DNA of 54,832 bases from an uncultured Alphaproteobacteria bacterium. Its GTDB lineage: Bacteria > Pseudomonadota > Alphaproteobacteria > Rhodobacterales > Rhodobacteraceae. The notes under the pieces were generated by a model. That model did not search any database. It was not told where the DNA came from and was given only the letters and a program-made list of their open reading frames with translations. The DNA lies in NCBI GenBank assembly GCA_902556405.1, contig CACDWF010000011.1, positions 1 through 54,832 of the forward strand, in the 5' to 3' direction. This document shows positions 17,024 to 26,645 of this stretch, in pieces. Made by a program: the position numbers and the translations under genes. Numbering within the stretch: position 1 is the stretch's first letter; the number at the start of each line of letters is the position of its first letter.

Positions 17024-18491
17024 TCAAGGGACAACATCAACTAGAGCTATAGTCTTCGACAAAGATTTACAAATAGTGGCATCATCTCAAAAAGAAATAG
17101 AGCAATTTTTTCCTTTTTCTGGTTGGGTAGAGCATGATCTAGAAGAAATTTATGCAACTGTCATTGCTACAGTGCGTAATGCTGTAAAAAGAGCGAAAAT
17201 ATCTTCGCAAGATATTTTAAGTATCGGGATTACAAACCAAAGAGAAACTACTGCTATATGGGGCGCTGAAACGGGCCAAGCAATTTCTAAAGCAATAGTG
17301 TGGCAGGATAGGCGCACTTCTGAATTTTGCGATGAACTTAAAAAAAATGGGAAAGAGGGAAGTTATCAAAAAAAGACTGGCTTATTAATCGACCCCTACT
17401 TTTCTGCAACAAAGTTGAAGTGGCTTCTAGATAAGTATGACCCTGAAAGAACTATGGCAAATTCTGGAAAATTATTATTTGGTACGATTGATTGCTATTT
17501 GATTTGGAGGCTTACCAATAAAAAAAGTCATTCAACGGATATAACCAATGCATCCAGAACCATGCTATTTAATATCGAAAGTTTAGATTGGGACAGTGAT
17601 ATTCTCGGTGATTTAAATGTGCCGAAAGAAATTCTCCCAAATGTCAAAGAGTGTGCTGATGATTTTGGGGAAATGGTATCAGAAATACTTGGTTCTCCAA
17701 TACCGATTAGAGGAGTTGCAGGTGATCAACAAGCGGCAACAATAGGCCAAGCATGTTTTCAAAAGGGCATGATTAAATCCACTTATGGAACAGGATGTTT
17801 TGCGCTACTGAACACAGGAGATAAATTTGTACTGAGTAAAAATAAGCTTTTGTCGACTATTGCGTATAAAATAGATGGGAAGATTTGTTACGCGCTAGAA
17901 GGGTCAATATTCATAGCCGGTGCGGTTGTCCAATGGCTTAGAGACTCGATTAATATTATAGATAAAGCGGACCAAGTGGGAGAGCTTGCATCGGAAGCAA
18001 AAGATCAAGATATTTATTTTGTTCCAGCTTTTACGGGGCTAGGCGCTCCGTATTGGGATCCAAATGCACGTGGAGCGATTTTTGGATTATTAAGGGATAC
18101 AGGGAGAGAAGAGATTGCTTTGGCAGCTCTAGAGAGCGTTGGTTTTCAAACAAGAGACTTACTAGAGGCCATGATAAAAGATGTAAATGGGATGGAAAGA
18201 GACCATATAAAGTTGCGCGTAGATGGTGGGATGACCCAATCAAGTTTAACCATGAAAATCTTGGCTAATCTTACAGGAGTAGAGATCAATATACCTGATG
18301 TACAGGAGTCTACCGCGAAAGGAGTAGCATGGTTGGCAGGTATGAAAATAGGTCTATATAATCAGTTGGAAGCGTTTGGAGAAGAGTGGACTCTCAAGGA
18401 GAAATTTTCTCCCAAAATTTCTCCAGACGAACGCGATAAGAAATATGAGGGTTGGAAAAAGGCAGTAGGAAGAACGAGAATTTCAGCTTAA
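17001..18491 (+). CDS. glpK: Glycerol kinase
   Basis: 496 residues, full length for a FGGY kinase. The N-terminal phosphate loop AIDQGTTSTRAIVFD, the catalytic-Asp motif GVAGDQQAATIGQ and the C-terminal DGGMTQSSLTMKILANLTG are all present. It phosphorylates glycerol to glycerol 3-phosphate, the substrate of the GlpD encoded just upstream. The start lies 23 bases inside glpD, giving coupled translation. The 3' end overlaps the convergent methyltransferase gene by 9 bases. Confidence 0.97.
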   Translation: MSYVLAIDQGTTSTRAIVFDKDLQIVASSQKEIEQFFPFSGWVEHDLEEIYATVIATVRNAVKRAKISSQDILSIGITNQRETTAIWGAETGQAISKAIVWQDRRTSEFCDELKKNGKEGSYQKKTGLLIDPYFSATKLKWLLDKYDPERTMANSGKLLFGTIDCYLIWRLTNKKSHSTDITNASRTMLFNIESLDWDSDILGDLNVPKEILPNVKECADDFGEMVSEILGSPIPIRGVAGDQQAATIGQACFQKGMIKSTYGTGCFALLNTGDKFVLSKNKLLSTIAYKIDGKICYALEGSIFIAGAVVQWLRDSINIIDKADQVGELASEAKDQDIYFVPAFTGLGAPYWDPNARGAIFGLLRDTGREEIALAALESVGFQTRDLLEAMIKDVNGMERDHIKLRVDGGMTQSSLTMKILANLTGVEINIPDVQESTAKGVAWLAGMKIGLYNQLEAFGEEWTLKEKFSPKISPDERDKKYEGWKKAVGRTRISA

Positions 18492-19391
18492 AGAAGTAAC
18501 GATCTCAAAGTCTTTTTCGATTAAAATATCATGTAAATATTTGATGTGGCTTGGTCCAATCTCACAACAACCTCCAACAACAGACGCGCCTCGATTAGCC
18601 CAATTTAATGCGTATTTAGAGTACTCTTCAGGCCCCAAATCGGTTCTAGCTGATAATACGGATACATTGCTGGCTGTCTTTAAGGGTTCTATTGATGTAA
18701 AACCATTTGCATAGCCTCCGAAGAAATTAGTGTTTTTGCTCAGAATCTCAATTCCTTTGTTGATGACTTCAGGAAATGAGCAATTAAGTAAAAACTCTTC
18801 TTGTCCAAAAGACTGTAACGCAATTACACTTTCCAGTAATTTTTCACCTGATCTCAATTCACAATTTTCATTATCCTCAAGTGTTAATCCGCACCAAACA
18901 GGTTTTCCGCTGGTCTTTGCGGCCGAAACGGCAGCCTTTGCCTCTTTTAACGATGCCATGGTTTCGCAAATGAAAAGATCAACGTCTTTTTCCTGTTCCC
19001 TAACTATTTGTAAATACAAGTCAACACATCTTTCATAATCAGGAGCTTTATCTGGCCGATAACTCCATACTAAGGGAGGAAGACACCCTGCAATAAGTAC
19101 ATTCTTTTTTGTGTGGTCAATTGCCTCTCTGGCCAAATCAATAGCTCTCTTATGGAAAAAACCGAATTTATCCGATAAACTATTAGCCTCTAATCTCTCC
19201 GGTGTTGTCGAATAGGTATTAAGTGTGATAACGCTAGCACCTGCGTCTATAAAATCTATATGTGTTTTTTTTACGAGTTCTGGCTCCTCTGCCATGACGT
19301 ATGTTGACCAAAGTGTATGGGGTTTTGACTTCGAATTTTTTATAAGTTCTTGTCCCATTCCTCCATCAAGAAGTATTATTTTTTTTTGCAT
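18483..19391 (-). CDS. Homocysteine S-methyltransferase family protein
   Basis: 302 residues of the BHMT/MmuM family. The N-terminus LLDGGMGQEL and the zinc ligands (LLNCSFPE and GGCCEIGPSHI) are intact. Family members transfer a methyl group from S-methylmethionine, betaine or another methyl donor to homocysteine, making methionine. Which donor is used cannot be told. It starts 11 bases after livM and is therefore the last gene of the liv-type operon, hinting that the transporter brings in a methylated compound. Confidence 0.9.
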   Translation of the reverse strand: MQKKIILLDGGMGQELIKNSKSKPHTLWSTYVMAEEPELVKKTHIDFIDAGASVITLNTYSTTPERLEANSLSDKFGFFHKRAIDLAREAIDHTKKNVLIAGCLPPLVWSYRPDKAPDYERCVDLYLQIVREQEKDVDLFICETMASLKEAKAAVSAAKTSGKPVWCGLTLEDNENCELRSGEKLLESVIALQSFGQEEFLLNCSFPEVINKGIEILSKNTNFFGGYANGFTSIEPLKTASNVSVLSARTDLGPEEYSKYALNWANRGASVVGGCCEIGPSHIKYLHDILIEKDFEIVTSLS

Positions 19392-19402
19392 TTATTATTC
19401 TC

Positions 19403-20710
19403 CTATCTACCTTCTGGAAAAATACCTTTTGGAGCAAACCTTAAAACTAATAATAATAATAAGCCCATCATCATGTATCGCATATGCGCGGCGTTAGTTA
19501 TTAGCTGAATCCTAAGAGGGTTGGTTTCACTCAATGGTGATGTAATTAATTCAACCAAATATAGGCCTAATGGCTCTGCTTCAACCCATAAAAACCAAAC
19601 AAGAAATCCGCCTATCAAAGACCCATAGTTATTTCCTGTCCCTCCAATAATTACCATAACCCAGACTGTAAAAGTAAATCTTAGAGGCTGATATGTGGTT
19701 GGCGTAAACTGTCCTTCCAGAGTTGTAAGCATCGCGCCCGCAAGCCCTATGATAGCCGAGCCAAGGATAAAAATTTCTAGATGTCGAGCTTTTACATTTT
19801 TCCCCATAGCTCTAGCTGAGATTTCGTTGTCTCTAATGGCGCGCATCATCCGCCCCCATGGGGATTTCAGTGCTACTTCAGATAAAATAAATAGTGTTAG
19901 CACTACAATCGAAAATAAAAAGCAATAACTTAATTTCACAACTATCGAAGAGGTCTCCACTAAAGGAAAACCAAAATTTTTGCATAGCTCTATGAACCAT
20001 GTACTTTCTTGTAAATCAATTTCGTAGGGAACAGGTCTTGGAAGACCATTTACATTTTTAACTCCTCTAGTAAGCCAATCTTCATTTTTCAAAATATAAA
20101 TAATCACTTCTGCTATACCCAGTGTAGCAATAGCCAAGTAATCACTCCTTAAACCAAGTGTAATTTTTCCAATAAGATAAGCTACAAGACCGGCTATTAC
20201 ACCCCCAACTATCCAAGATAAAATAATAGGCAAGCCGAACCCCCCCAGGAACCCAGATGCCGCTGGCTCAAAAGCTTCGATTCTTTCGACTGCAGGTGCA
20301 CCGATTAAATTTAGTGAAAGAAGTACAACGATGATTATAAGTGGAAAAAGAATTTTTTTATAAGCTTGACTAAGGTTCGATTTATAAACAATGACTCCCA
20401 ATACTGACCCTAAAAGTAAGATTAGAATACATATTAAGATGCCAAGCCCCCCTAAACTGATTGTTTCAGATACGGGTTTATAGGATATTATAACAGCCGA
20501 AAGTCCGCCTAAGGCCGCAAAGCCCATGACACCGGCATTAAATATTCCAGCATAGCCAAGTTGAATATTCACGCCCAGGGCCATCGTAGCTGAAATAAGA
20601 CACAGATTAAAAATTCCCAAAGCTACATTCCAACTCTGAAGGAAACCTATAAAAACAATTGCGACTGCAAATGTTGAAAAAACTAAAGATCTGCGTAATA
20701 CATCATTCAT
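19403..20710 (-). CDS. livM: Branched-chain amino acid-type ABC transporter permease LivM
   Basis: 435 residues, at the long end for LivM because of an extended loop near residues 145-165. It has about ten hydrophobic segments and the family cytoplasmic loop LKSPWGRMMRAIRDNEISARAMGKN, read here in two parts, that couples to the ATPases. It follows livH with a 4-base overlap. The substrate may be a branched-chain amino acid or another small compound; the HAAT family is broad. Confidence 0.92.
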   Translation of the reverse strand: MNDVLRRSLVFSTFAVAIVFIGFLQSWNVALGIFNLCLISATMALGVNIQLGYAGIFNAGVMGFAALGGLSAVIISYKPVSETISLGGLGILICILILLLGSVLGVIVYKSNLSQAYKKILFPLIIIVVLLSLNLIGAPAVERIEAFEPAASGFLGGFGLPIILSWIVGGVIAGLVAYLIGKITLGLRSDYLAIATLGIAEVIIYILKNEDWLTRGVKNVNGLPRPVPYEIDLQESTWFIELCKNFGFPLVETSSIVVKLSYCFLFSIVVLTLFILSEVALKSPWGRMMRAIRDNEISARAMGKNVKARHLEIFILGSAIIGLAGAMLTTLEGQFTPTTYQPLRFTFTVWVMVIIGGTGNNYGSLIGGFLVWFLWVEAEPLGLYLVELITSPLSETNPLRIQLITNAAHMRYMMMGLLLLLVLRFAPKGIFPEGR

Positions 20711-21717
20711 ATAGTCTTCCCTCTAAATATTCCTGTTGGTCTTACAATCAATACAATGACTAATATTATAAAAGAAACCGCAAATTTATAATCGGTGGAT
20801 AAAAACTGCATCATTCCCGATGGTTCCATGCTCTCAGGTAATAAGTAGGCTAGAACCTTTCTGTAAGCAAAAGTCACAAATAACTCTGAGAGTGCAATTA
20901 CGTAACCCCCAACCACAGCTCCAATTGGGTTTCCTACACCACCTACTATCGCAGCAGAAAAAATTGGAAGTAACATTTGCAAAAATATAAACGGTTTATA
21001 AATTTTATCTAAGCCATATAAAACTCCCGCAAATGTTGCCAAACCACCTGCAATAACCCATGTTAATAAAACAACTTTATTTGGATCAATTCCCGAAAGT
21101 AGAGCCAAATCTTCATTGTCGGAAAAAGCTCTCATGGATTTTCCTGTTCGAGTTTTATTTAGAAAAACAAACAAAATTGAGCAAAGTATCATAGTCGTCA
21201 ATATAGTTATAGCTTGAGATGTCTTTAGCCCAAAACCTTCATCCAATCCTGTGAAAGCTTTAAATTCTCTCACATTAAATATAAAGCGAACACCGTCATT
21301 AAAGTTTTGATCACTAGGTCCTATAATAAATCTAATTAAACCAGCTGTAAAAAACATTACTCCGATCGAAGCAATAAGAAAAATGATAGGGTCTGATTTT
21401 TTTCTGCGATAATAAGCAAAAACAAACTTTTCTACGAAGAAACAATAAAGAGCAGTAAAGCCAATTGCAATCGGCAGAAATATTAGTGCAGTTGGCAAAA
21501 CGCCAAAGTTAATTCCATAGCTTTGGCCAAGCCAAGTAAACAGAATACAAATCATTGCACCAAATGACATAAGTTCTCCATGCGCAAAATTAGAAAAACG
21601 CAGTACTGCGTAAATCAACGTGACACCCAAAGCTCCAAGAGCCAACTGACTTCCATAGGTAAAGCCAGGTAATAATATATAATTTGTTATTAAAGCGAGA
21701 GCGTTTAAAAAATCCAT
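20707..21717 (-). CDS. livH: Branched-chain amino acid-type ABC transporter permease LivH
   Basis: 336 residues with eight or so membrane segments. Family motifs include GALGVTLIYAVLRFSNFAHG near residue 27 and the coupling loop GKSMRAFSDNEDLALLSGID. It starts directly after livF (one base apart) and its end overlaps livM by 4 bases. It forms the inner-membrane channel together with LivM. Confidence 0.93.
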   Translation of the reverse strand: MDFLNALALITNYILLPGFTYGSQLALGALGVTLIYAVLRFSNFAHGELMSFGAMICILFTWLGQSYGINFGVLPTALIFLPIAIGFTALYCFFVEKFVFAYYRRKKSDPIIFLIASIGVMFFTAGLIRFIIGPSDQNFNDGVRFIFNVREFKAFTGLDEGFGLKTSQAITILTTMILCSILFVFLNKTRTGKSMRAFSDNEDLALLSGIDPNKVVLLTWVIAGGLATFAGVLYGLDKIYKPFIFLQMLLPIFSAAIVGGVGNPIGAVVGGYVIALSELFVTFAYRKVLAYLLPESMEPSGMMQFLSTDYKFAVSFIILVIVLIVRPTGIFRGKTI

Positions 21718-22419
21718 TTATCCACCTAAAAACGCCTTTCTTACTTCTTTATTTGAAAGGAGTTTAGAACCTTTATCTGTATATTTATTTTCACCTTGTA
21801 CTAAAACAAAACCATTATCTGCTATCTCTAGAGCTTGCCTAGCATTCTGTTCTACCATTAAAATGGCTATTCCTGTTCTAGCTATCGAGGTTATTTTTTC
21901 AAATAGCTCTTTGACTACCAATGGTGACACGCCAGCTGTCGGTTCGTCTAGCATAAGAAGTTTTGGGTTAGTCATAAGGGCTCTGCCAACAGCAACTTGC
22001 TGCCTCTGCCCCCCGGATAACTCTCCAACAAGCTGTTTTTGTTTCTCCTCCAGCACAGGGAATAACTTAAAAACTTCACTGATATTTTTTGACAAATTTT
22101 CTTGGTTCGTAAAACCCCCTATCTCTAGATTTTCCATAACGGTCATCGATGTGAAAACGTTATGTGTCTGAGGAACGAATCCCATTCCGCTTTTCACTCT
22201 TTCTTGCGGTTTTAGATCGGAGATATCTTTTCCATCAAAAATAATATTTCCCGCTCGTAAATCAAGCATTCCAAATATAGCTTTCATGGCAGTTGATTTT
22301 CCAGCCCCATTGGGGCCAACAATAACAGCAATTTCACCCTTCTTAACGCTTATCGAGCAATCGTTGAGAATCGTTGTCTCGCCGTATCCACCCAACATGT
22401 TTTCTGCACTAAGGAACAT
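21718..22419 (-). CDS. livF: ABC transporter ATP-binding protein LivF
   Basis: 233 residues with all ABC ATPase motifs: Walker A GPNGAGKS, signature LSGGQRQQVAVGRALM, Walker B LLMLDEPTAGVSP and the switch His region (MVEQN at this position, normal for LivF). Short C-terminus typical of LivF. It powers uptake through LivHM. It lies 9 bases after livG. Confidence 0.95.
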   Translation of the reverse strand: MFLSAENMLGGYGETTILNDCSISVKKGEIAVIVGPNGAGKSTAMKAIFGMLDLRAGNIIFDGKDISDLKPQERVKSGMGFVPQTHNVFTSMTVMENLEIGGFTNQENLSKNISEVFKLFPVLEEKQKQLVGELSGGQRQQVAVGRALMTNPKLLMLDEPTAGVSPLVVKELFEKITSIARTGIAILMVEQNARQALEIADNGFVLVQGENKYTDKGSKLLSNKEVRKAFLGG

Positions 22420-22428
22420 TTAATTCTC

Positions 22429-23181
22429 TTAATTTCCTAAATAAGCTTCAATAACTCTATCGTCGTTTTTTATTTCGTTAACGGTACCTTGAGTTAATAC
22501 TGATCCGTCAGTCATAACGATAACAGGATCACAGAGCGATGAGATAAAATCAATGTCATGTTCAATCATAAAAAATGTGTAGCCCAATTCTTTATTGAGT
22601 TTTTTTATTGATTCTCCAATTTTCTTAAGAAGTGTTTTATTAACGCCCGCTCCAACCTCATCCAGCAGTACAAGTCTTGCATCAACCATCATAGTTCGTC
22701 CCAATTCCAATAGTTTCTTCTGACCACCTGATAAACTACCCGCTTTTTCACTTTCTAAATGGTCGAGATTAAGAAATTTCATAACCTTAGTGGCTTTTGT
22801 GTGATTTTCTTTTTCTTGAATTTTTATTTTCTTTCTGGAGATCCAGGTATGTAGAATGCTCTCTCCAATTTGCCCGTCCGGTACCATCATCAGGTTTTCT
22901 CTAACAGTCAAATTTTCGAATTCATGAGCAATTTGAAAGGTTCTAAGTATACCTCTTTGAAACAGCTCATCTGATCGCAGGCCGCTAACATTGTTCCCTT
23001 CAAACTTTATATCACCAAAATCAGGAGTATAAAATCCCGCAATAATATTAAATAATGTTGTTTTTCCTGCCCCATTGGGGCCAATTAAACCGGTTATAGA
23101 CCCTTCTCGAATGTTCAAAGAAACATTTTCAACAGCTTTTATGCCACCAAAATGTTTAGAAACGTTTTTAAGTTCAATCAT
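22429..23181 (-). CDS. livG: ABC transporter ATP-binding protein LivG
   Basis: 250 residues. Walker A GLIGPNGAGKTTLFN, signature LSGGQKKLLELGRTMM and Walker B LVLLDEVGAGVN are present, followed by the LivG-type FMIEHDIDFI and C-terminal VIEAYLG. The Walker B Pro is Val (DEV rather than DEP), a mild change. It is the second ATPase of the transporter. It is separated from the binding-protein gene by a stem-loop. Confidence 0.95.
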   Translation of the reverse strand: MIELKNVSKHFGGIKAVENVSLNIREGSITGLIGPNGAGKTTLFNIIAGFYTPDFGDIKFEGNNVSGLRSDELFQRGILRTFQIAHEFENLTVRENLMMVPDGQIGESILHTWISRKKIKIQEKENHTKATKVMKFLNLDHLESEKAGSLSGGQKKLLELGRTMMVDARLVLLDEVGAGVNKTLLKKIGESIKKLNKELGYTFFMIEHDIDFISSLCDPVIVMTDGSVLTQGTVNEIKNDDRVIEAYLGN

Positions 23182-23192
23182 ATTTCTTAAAA

Positions 23193-23226
23193 CAATGCCC
23201 CAGCTTTTCGAAAGGTTGGGGCATTG
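23193..23226 (-). terminator. Intergenic stem-loop, partial terminator or mRNA stabiliser
   Basis: A strong hairpin with arms CAATGCCCCA and TGGGGCATTG, plus a CTTT/AAAG inner stem, lies between the substrate-binding gene and livG. On the minus strand it is followed by TTTTAAG, a weak T run. Such hairpins often reduce read-through and protect the upstream message, so that more binding protein than transporter is made. Confidence 0.75.
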
Positions 23227-23241
23227 CTCGTTGATATCAAC

Positions 23242-24417
23242 TTATCTGTAAGCTACAGTTTCGTTTACTCCACTCTTAACTTCGATTTGAGCATAGTTCC
23301 CGGCGCTTTCACCGCCGCCAATTAACTCAACAGCAGACGCTCCGACGTAATCGACGTCCTTTCCTTCGCTAATCAGTTTAAGAGCTTTTTTTAAATCGCC
23401 AGGAAATATTTTTTCGCCTGGAGCGTTCGCGATATCCATAATTTTTCCCTTATACGCTTGGCTGTCTGAAGACTTAGCAGCCTCCATTGCTAGTAGCATC
23501 AATGCAGCGGCATCATATGACTCCATTGCAAATGGGCCACTCTTGAAACCGGCAGCGGTTGCCATGTCACCAAACTTTGCAGCGCCTGGGCTATCTGTTC
23601 CAGGGACTGTGCCGATGGATCCGTTTAGACCAGAACCAATATCTTTAGGTAATGATTCTCCAATCATACCATCTGGTAGAAAGAAGAGATCAAATGCTCC
23701 AGAGTCAAGAGAGGCCTGAATGATACCCTTTCCTCCAGAGTTTAAATAACCAGCGACGATTAAAATATCCCCACCTGCCTGGGCAAGGGCGCCAACTTCA
23801 GCACTATAATCACCTTTATCATCCTCATGTGGAGCACTGATTGTTACTGTCCCCCCGGCTGCCTTATGATTTTCTTCAATACTTGCCGCTAAACCTTTTC
23901 CATAATCGTTATTTACATAAGAAATAGCTACTTTTTTCAAGCCTTTTTCCTTCAATATGTCGGCAACAACTTGACCTTGTCTAGCATCAGAAGGAGCAGT
24001 TCTGAAGAAAAGATTATTATCTTCGACAGTTGAAAGAGCAGGAGACGTCGCTGATGGTGATATCATAACAACACCATTGGCCATCGCTACTTGCTGAAGA
24101 ATAGCAGTTGTAACGCCTGAGCAGTCAGCTCCCATAATCCCATTAACTTTATCTGAAGTAATTAATCTCTCCGCAGCAGCCGTGGCAGCTGAAGAATCTA
24201 TGCAGGTAGAGTCGGCTCTAACCCCAGAAACTTTCCCCATAGAGAAGTTTCCGGCTTTGTTTACTTCATCTATTGCGAGCTCAGCACCAGCTGCCATGTC
24301 TGGGGTGAGACTTTCAATAGGTCCCGTGAAACCTAGTATTATGCCCAATTTGACGTCAGAGAAAGACGCTGTATTTAAAAGACATAAAGCTAGGAGTGTT
24401 GCAAAAATTTTTTTCAT
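23242..24417 (-). CDS. Periplasmic substrate-binding protein of the liv-type ABC transporter
   Basis: 391 residues with a Sec signal peptide (MKKIFATLLALCLLNTASFS) and a mature start DVKLGIILGFTGP typical of the Peripla_BP_6/LivJ family. Other family segments are DSTCIDSSAATAAAERL and MISPSATSPALS. It captures the substrate for LivHMFG. The leader has a good Shine-Dalgarno (GGGAGAAAG). It is the first gene of the operon. The ligand is unknown, and the methyltransferase at the operon end makes a methylated amino acid or betaine worth considering. Confidence 0.9.
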   Translation of the reverse strand: MKKIFATLLALCLLNTASFSDVKLGIILGFTGPIESLTPDMAAGAELAIDEVNKAGNFSMGKVSGVRADSTCIDSSAATAAAERLITSDKVNGIMGADCSGVTTAILQQVAMANGVVMISPSATSPALSTVEDNNLFFRTAPSDARQGQVVADILKEKGLKKVAISYVNNDYGKGLAASIEENHKAAGGTVTISAPHEDDKGDYSAEVGALAQAGGDILIVAGYLNSGGKGIIQASLDSGAFDLFFLPDGMIGESLPKDIGSGLNGSIGTVPGTDSPGAAKFGDMATAAGFKSGPFAMESYDAAALMLLAMEAAKSSDSQAYKGKIMDIANAPGEKIFPGDLKKALKLISEGKDVDYVGASAVELIGGGESAGNYAQIEVKSGVNETVAYR

Positions 24418-24582
24418 TTCTTTCTCCCAAGTTTGTTCTTTTTTGCAAAAAAAGAATCTCTTTTCAAAAAATGAGTATAGGCAAAATGATATTCTTTTAA
24501 AATAATAATTTTTAGTTGCTTTTCAGTGAAAAGTAAGACAGTCAATTAGCTGCAGTTTAGTTTGTTTAGGAAAGAGTTAATA

Positions 24583-25479
24583 TTGATAGTTAAAACTATG
24601 ATCAACATTAAAGGCCAATATTTTTTAGGGTTAATCGCTGGGATCTCAGTTGTTTTTATCTGGTCATTTTGGTTGGTAGTTACAAGATCTGGCGTTAGTT
24701 CCACTTTAACTATTTACGATTTTGCCGCATTTCGTTATGGGTTGTCGTCATTAATAGCATTACCTATTGTACTATATTTCAAACCCTGGCAAACCATGAG
24801 TTTCCTTAGGGTCATAGTAATCACTTTTTTACTTGGGCCAATTTATATTCTTTGCGTTTTTAGTGGGTTTATTTACGCACCAGCGTCTCACGGAGGTATA
24901 TTTATGAACGGACTCATGCCGTTCTTCACCTTGATATTTGGATTTTTTCTTCTGAAACAAAAAATATTCCTTCAACAAATGTTTGGAGCGGCAACAATTT
25001 TGTTCGGAGCTTGTCTAGCTGTTTATGATGGATTAGAACTAAATTTTTCAAACACCTGGATTGGAGATATATTTTTTATCATAGGAGCGATATTTTTTTC
25101 TATTTACGTTGTTTTAAGTAGGTTGTGGAACGTTACAATGACCCAATTGCTCTTATGTGGATCGGTGATAAATGCAATCTTGTATCTCCCTATTTACTTT
25201 ATATTTCTTCCTAAGGGTTTGGTGGACGTACCAAACGAAATTTTAGTGTTACAAATGATATATCAAGGTTTTGTTCCTAATCTTATAGGAATATTTTTTA
25301 TAACCTATGCCTCACAAAAAATTGGATCTGCCTCAATATCAGCTATATTATCTTCTGTTCCGCCAATTGGGTCAGTTTTAGGTTTACTGATACTTGGGGA
25401 ACTTTTAGGACTTTCTGGATGGTTGAGCCTATTTATGATTACACCTGGAATACTATTAATTGTCTTAAAAAGAGAGTAA
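24583..25479 (+). CDS. EamA/DMT-family transporter
   Basis: About 298 residues if translation starts at the TTG at 24583, which has AGGAAAGAG upstream; an ATG at 24598 is the other candidate. Around ten hydrophobic segments form two EamA repeats, the first with YDFAAFRYGLSSLIALP and the second with SISAILSSVPPIGSVLGLLILGE. Substrate unknown. It is divergent from the ABC transporter operon and about 30 bases before the Old Yellow Enzyme gene. It is only distantly similar to the EamA protein at 8865-9818. Confidence 0.85.
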   Translation: MIVKTMINIKGQYFLGLIAGISVVFIWSFWLVVTRSGVSSTLTIYDFAAFRYGLSSLIALPIVLYFKPWQTMSFLRVIVITFLLGPIYILCVFSGFIYAPASHGGIFMNGLMPFFTLIFGFFLLKQKIFLQQMFGAATILFGACLAVYDGLELNFSNTWIGDIFFIIGAIFFSIYVVLSRLWNVTMTQLLLCGSVINAILYLPIYFIFLPKGLVDVPNEILVLQMIYQGFVPNLIGIFFITYASQKIGSASISAILSSVPPIGSVLGLLILGELLGLSGWLSLFMITPGILLIVLKRE

Positions 25480-25508
25480 ATTATTTGATACAAAGGTAAG
25501 GAGAGCAA

Positions 25509-26642
25509 ATGCTTTTTGAAAATTTAAAGATACGTGATGTAAACCTCAAAAATCGTGTGGTTGTGTCTCCAATGTGCCAATATTCGGCCAAAAACGGTTA
25601 CATTCAAACGCACCATAAAACCCATTACGGCCAACTCGCTATGGGTGGAGCGGGGCTCATTTTTCTTGAAGCTACAGGTGTTACTGCTCAAGGAAGAATA
25701 ACTAATGGGTGCTTAGGTATTTGGGATGACAGGCAAATAAAAGGATTAAGAGAAATTACTCAATCAATTAAGGTATTAGGGTCAATTCCAGCTATCCAAT
25801 TAGGTCATGCAGGACAAAAAGCGAGCATGCAAAGACCGTGGCACGGCAACGGTCCGCAAACAACGCACGACACTGATAGAGGTGATATTGTATGGGAACC
25901 TATTGCGCCCATGGATCGGCCTTTAGATGAGGGGTGGTTAAAGCCGAAAAAAATGGAAAGAAAAGAACTAGATGAAGTTAGAGATGCGTTTGTGAAGGCA
26001 TCTGAGAGGTCGATAGAGGCTGGGTTTGAGGTTATAGAAATTCATATGGCACATGGATACCTTCTTCATAGCTTTCTGTCTCCATTATCTAATTCAAGAA
26101 ATGATGAGTATGGTGGGTCAATAGAGAATAGGATGCGTTTCCCTGTGGAAGTGGTTAAAAAAGTTAGAGAAACAATAGGCGAAAACGTTCCTCTTTTCGT
26201 TCGAATATCTGCTGAAGATGGATTAGATGGAGGATGGTCGTTAGAAGATAGTGTTAAATTTTGCCATATTTTAAAGGAACTGGGAGTAGATGTAGTCGAC
26301 TGCTCTTCAGGTGGAAATTCCTCTAAAGGGGCTACCGCTTCTGGCCAAAAAAGAAAGTCAGGTTTTCAAGTCCCCTTTGCAGCAAAAATTAAGAAAGAGG
26401 TGGGTATTAAGACACAAGCTGTGGGGCTGATTAGAACTTTTGATTTTGCAAATACCATCTTGAAAGAAGAGAAAGCAGATTTGATCGCTTTGGGAAGACA
26501 GCATCTTTTTAATCCGTTTTGGACAAATCAGGCAAGAGAAATTGCAAATCAAAATAAGGATTTCCAGGAATGGCCACAGCAGTATCGCTGGTGGCTAAGT
26601 AAGTGGAAGTCAGCATTGAGCGACATCAATGAGAAGCCCTAA
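25509..26642 (+). CDS. NADH:flavin oxidoreductase, Old Yellow Enzyme (NamA/YqjM-like)
   Basis: A 377-residue TIM-barrel FMN enzyme. The N-terminus LFENLKIRDVNLKNRVVVSPM, split here as LFENLKIRD and VVVSPMCQYS, is typical, and the substrate-binding His pair lies in EIHMAHGYLLHSFLSP, followed by SNSRNDEYGGSIENRMRFP. The family reduces activated C=C bonds such as enones using NAD(P)H. A strong AAGGAGAG sits before the ATG. Four bases separate it from the next gene, the acyl-CoA ligase. Confidence 0.92.
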   Translation: MLFENLKIRDVNLKNRVVVSPMCQYSAKNGYIQTHHKTHYGQLAMGGAGLIFLEATGVTAQGRITNGCLGIWDDRQIKGLREITQSIKVLGSIPAIQLGHAGQKASMQRPWHGNGPQTTHDTDRGDIVWEPIAPMDRPLDEGWLKPKKMERKELDEVRDAFVKASERSIEAGFEVIEIHMAHGYLLHSFLSPLSNSRNDEYGGSIENRMRFPVEVVKKVRETIGENVPLFVRISAEDGLDGGWSLEDSVKFCHILKELGVDVVDCSSGGNSSKGATASGQKRKSGFQVPFAAKIKKEVGIKTQAVGLIRTFDFANTILKEEKADLIALGRQHLFNPFWTNQAREIANQNKDFQEWPQQYRWWLSKWKSALSDINEKP

Positions 26643-26645
26643 TCT

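Noticed and set aside
21716-21726. TTATCCACC, one mismatch from a DnaA box
   Set aside because: It is explained by the livF stop region and is isolated.
24436-24456. AT-rich inverted repeat TTCTTTTTT-GC-AAAAAAAGAA in the binding-protein leader
   Set aside because: A run of A and T in an AT-rich genome can pair by chance; there is no GC stem and no clear role.
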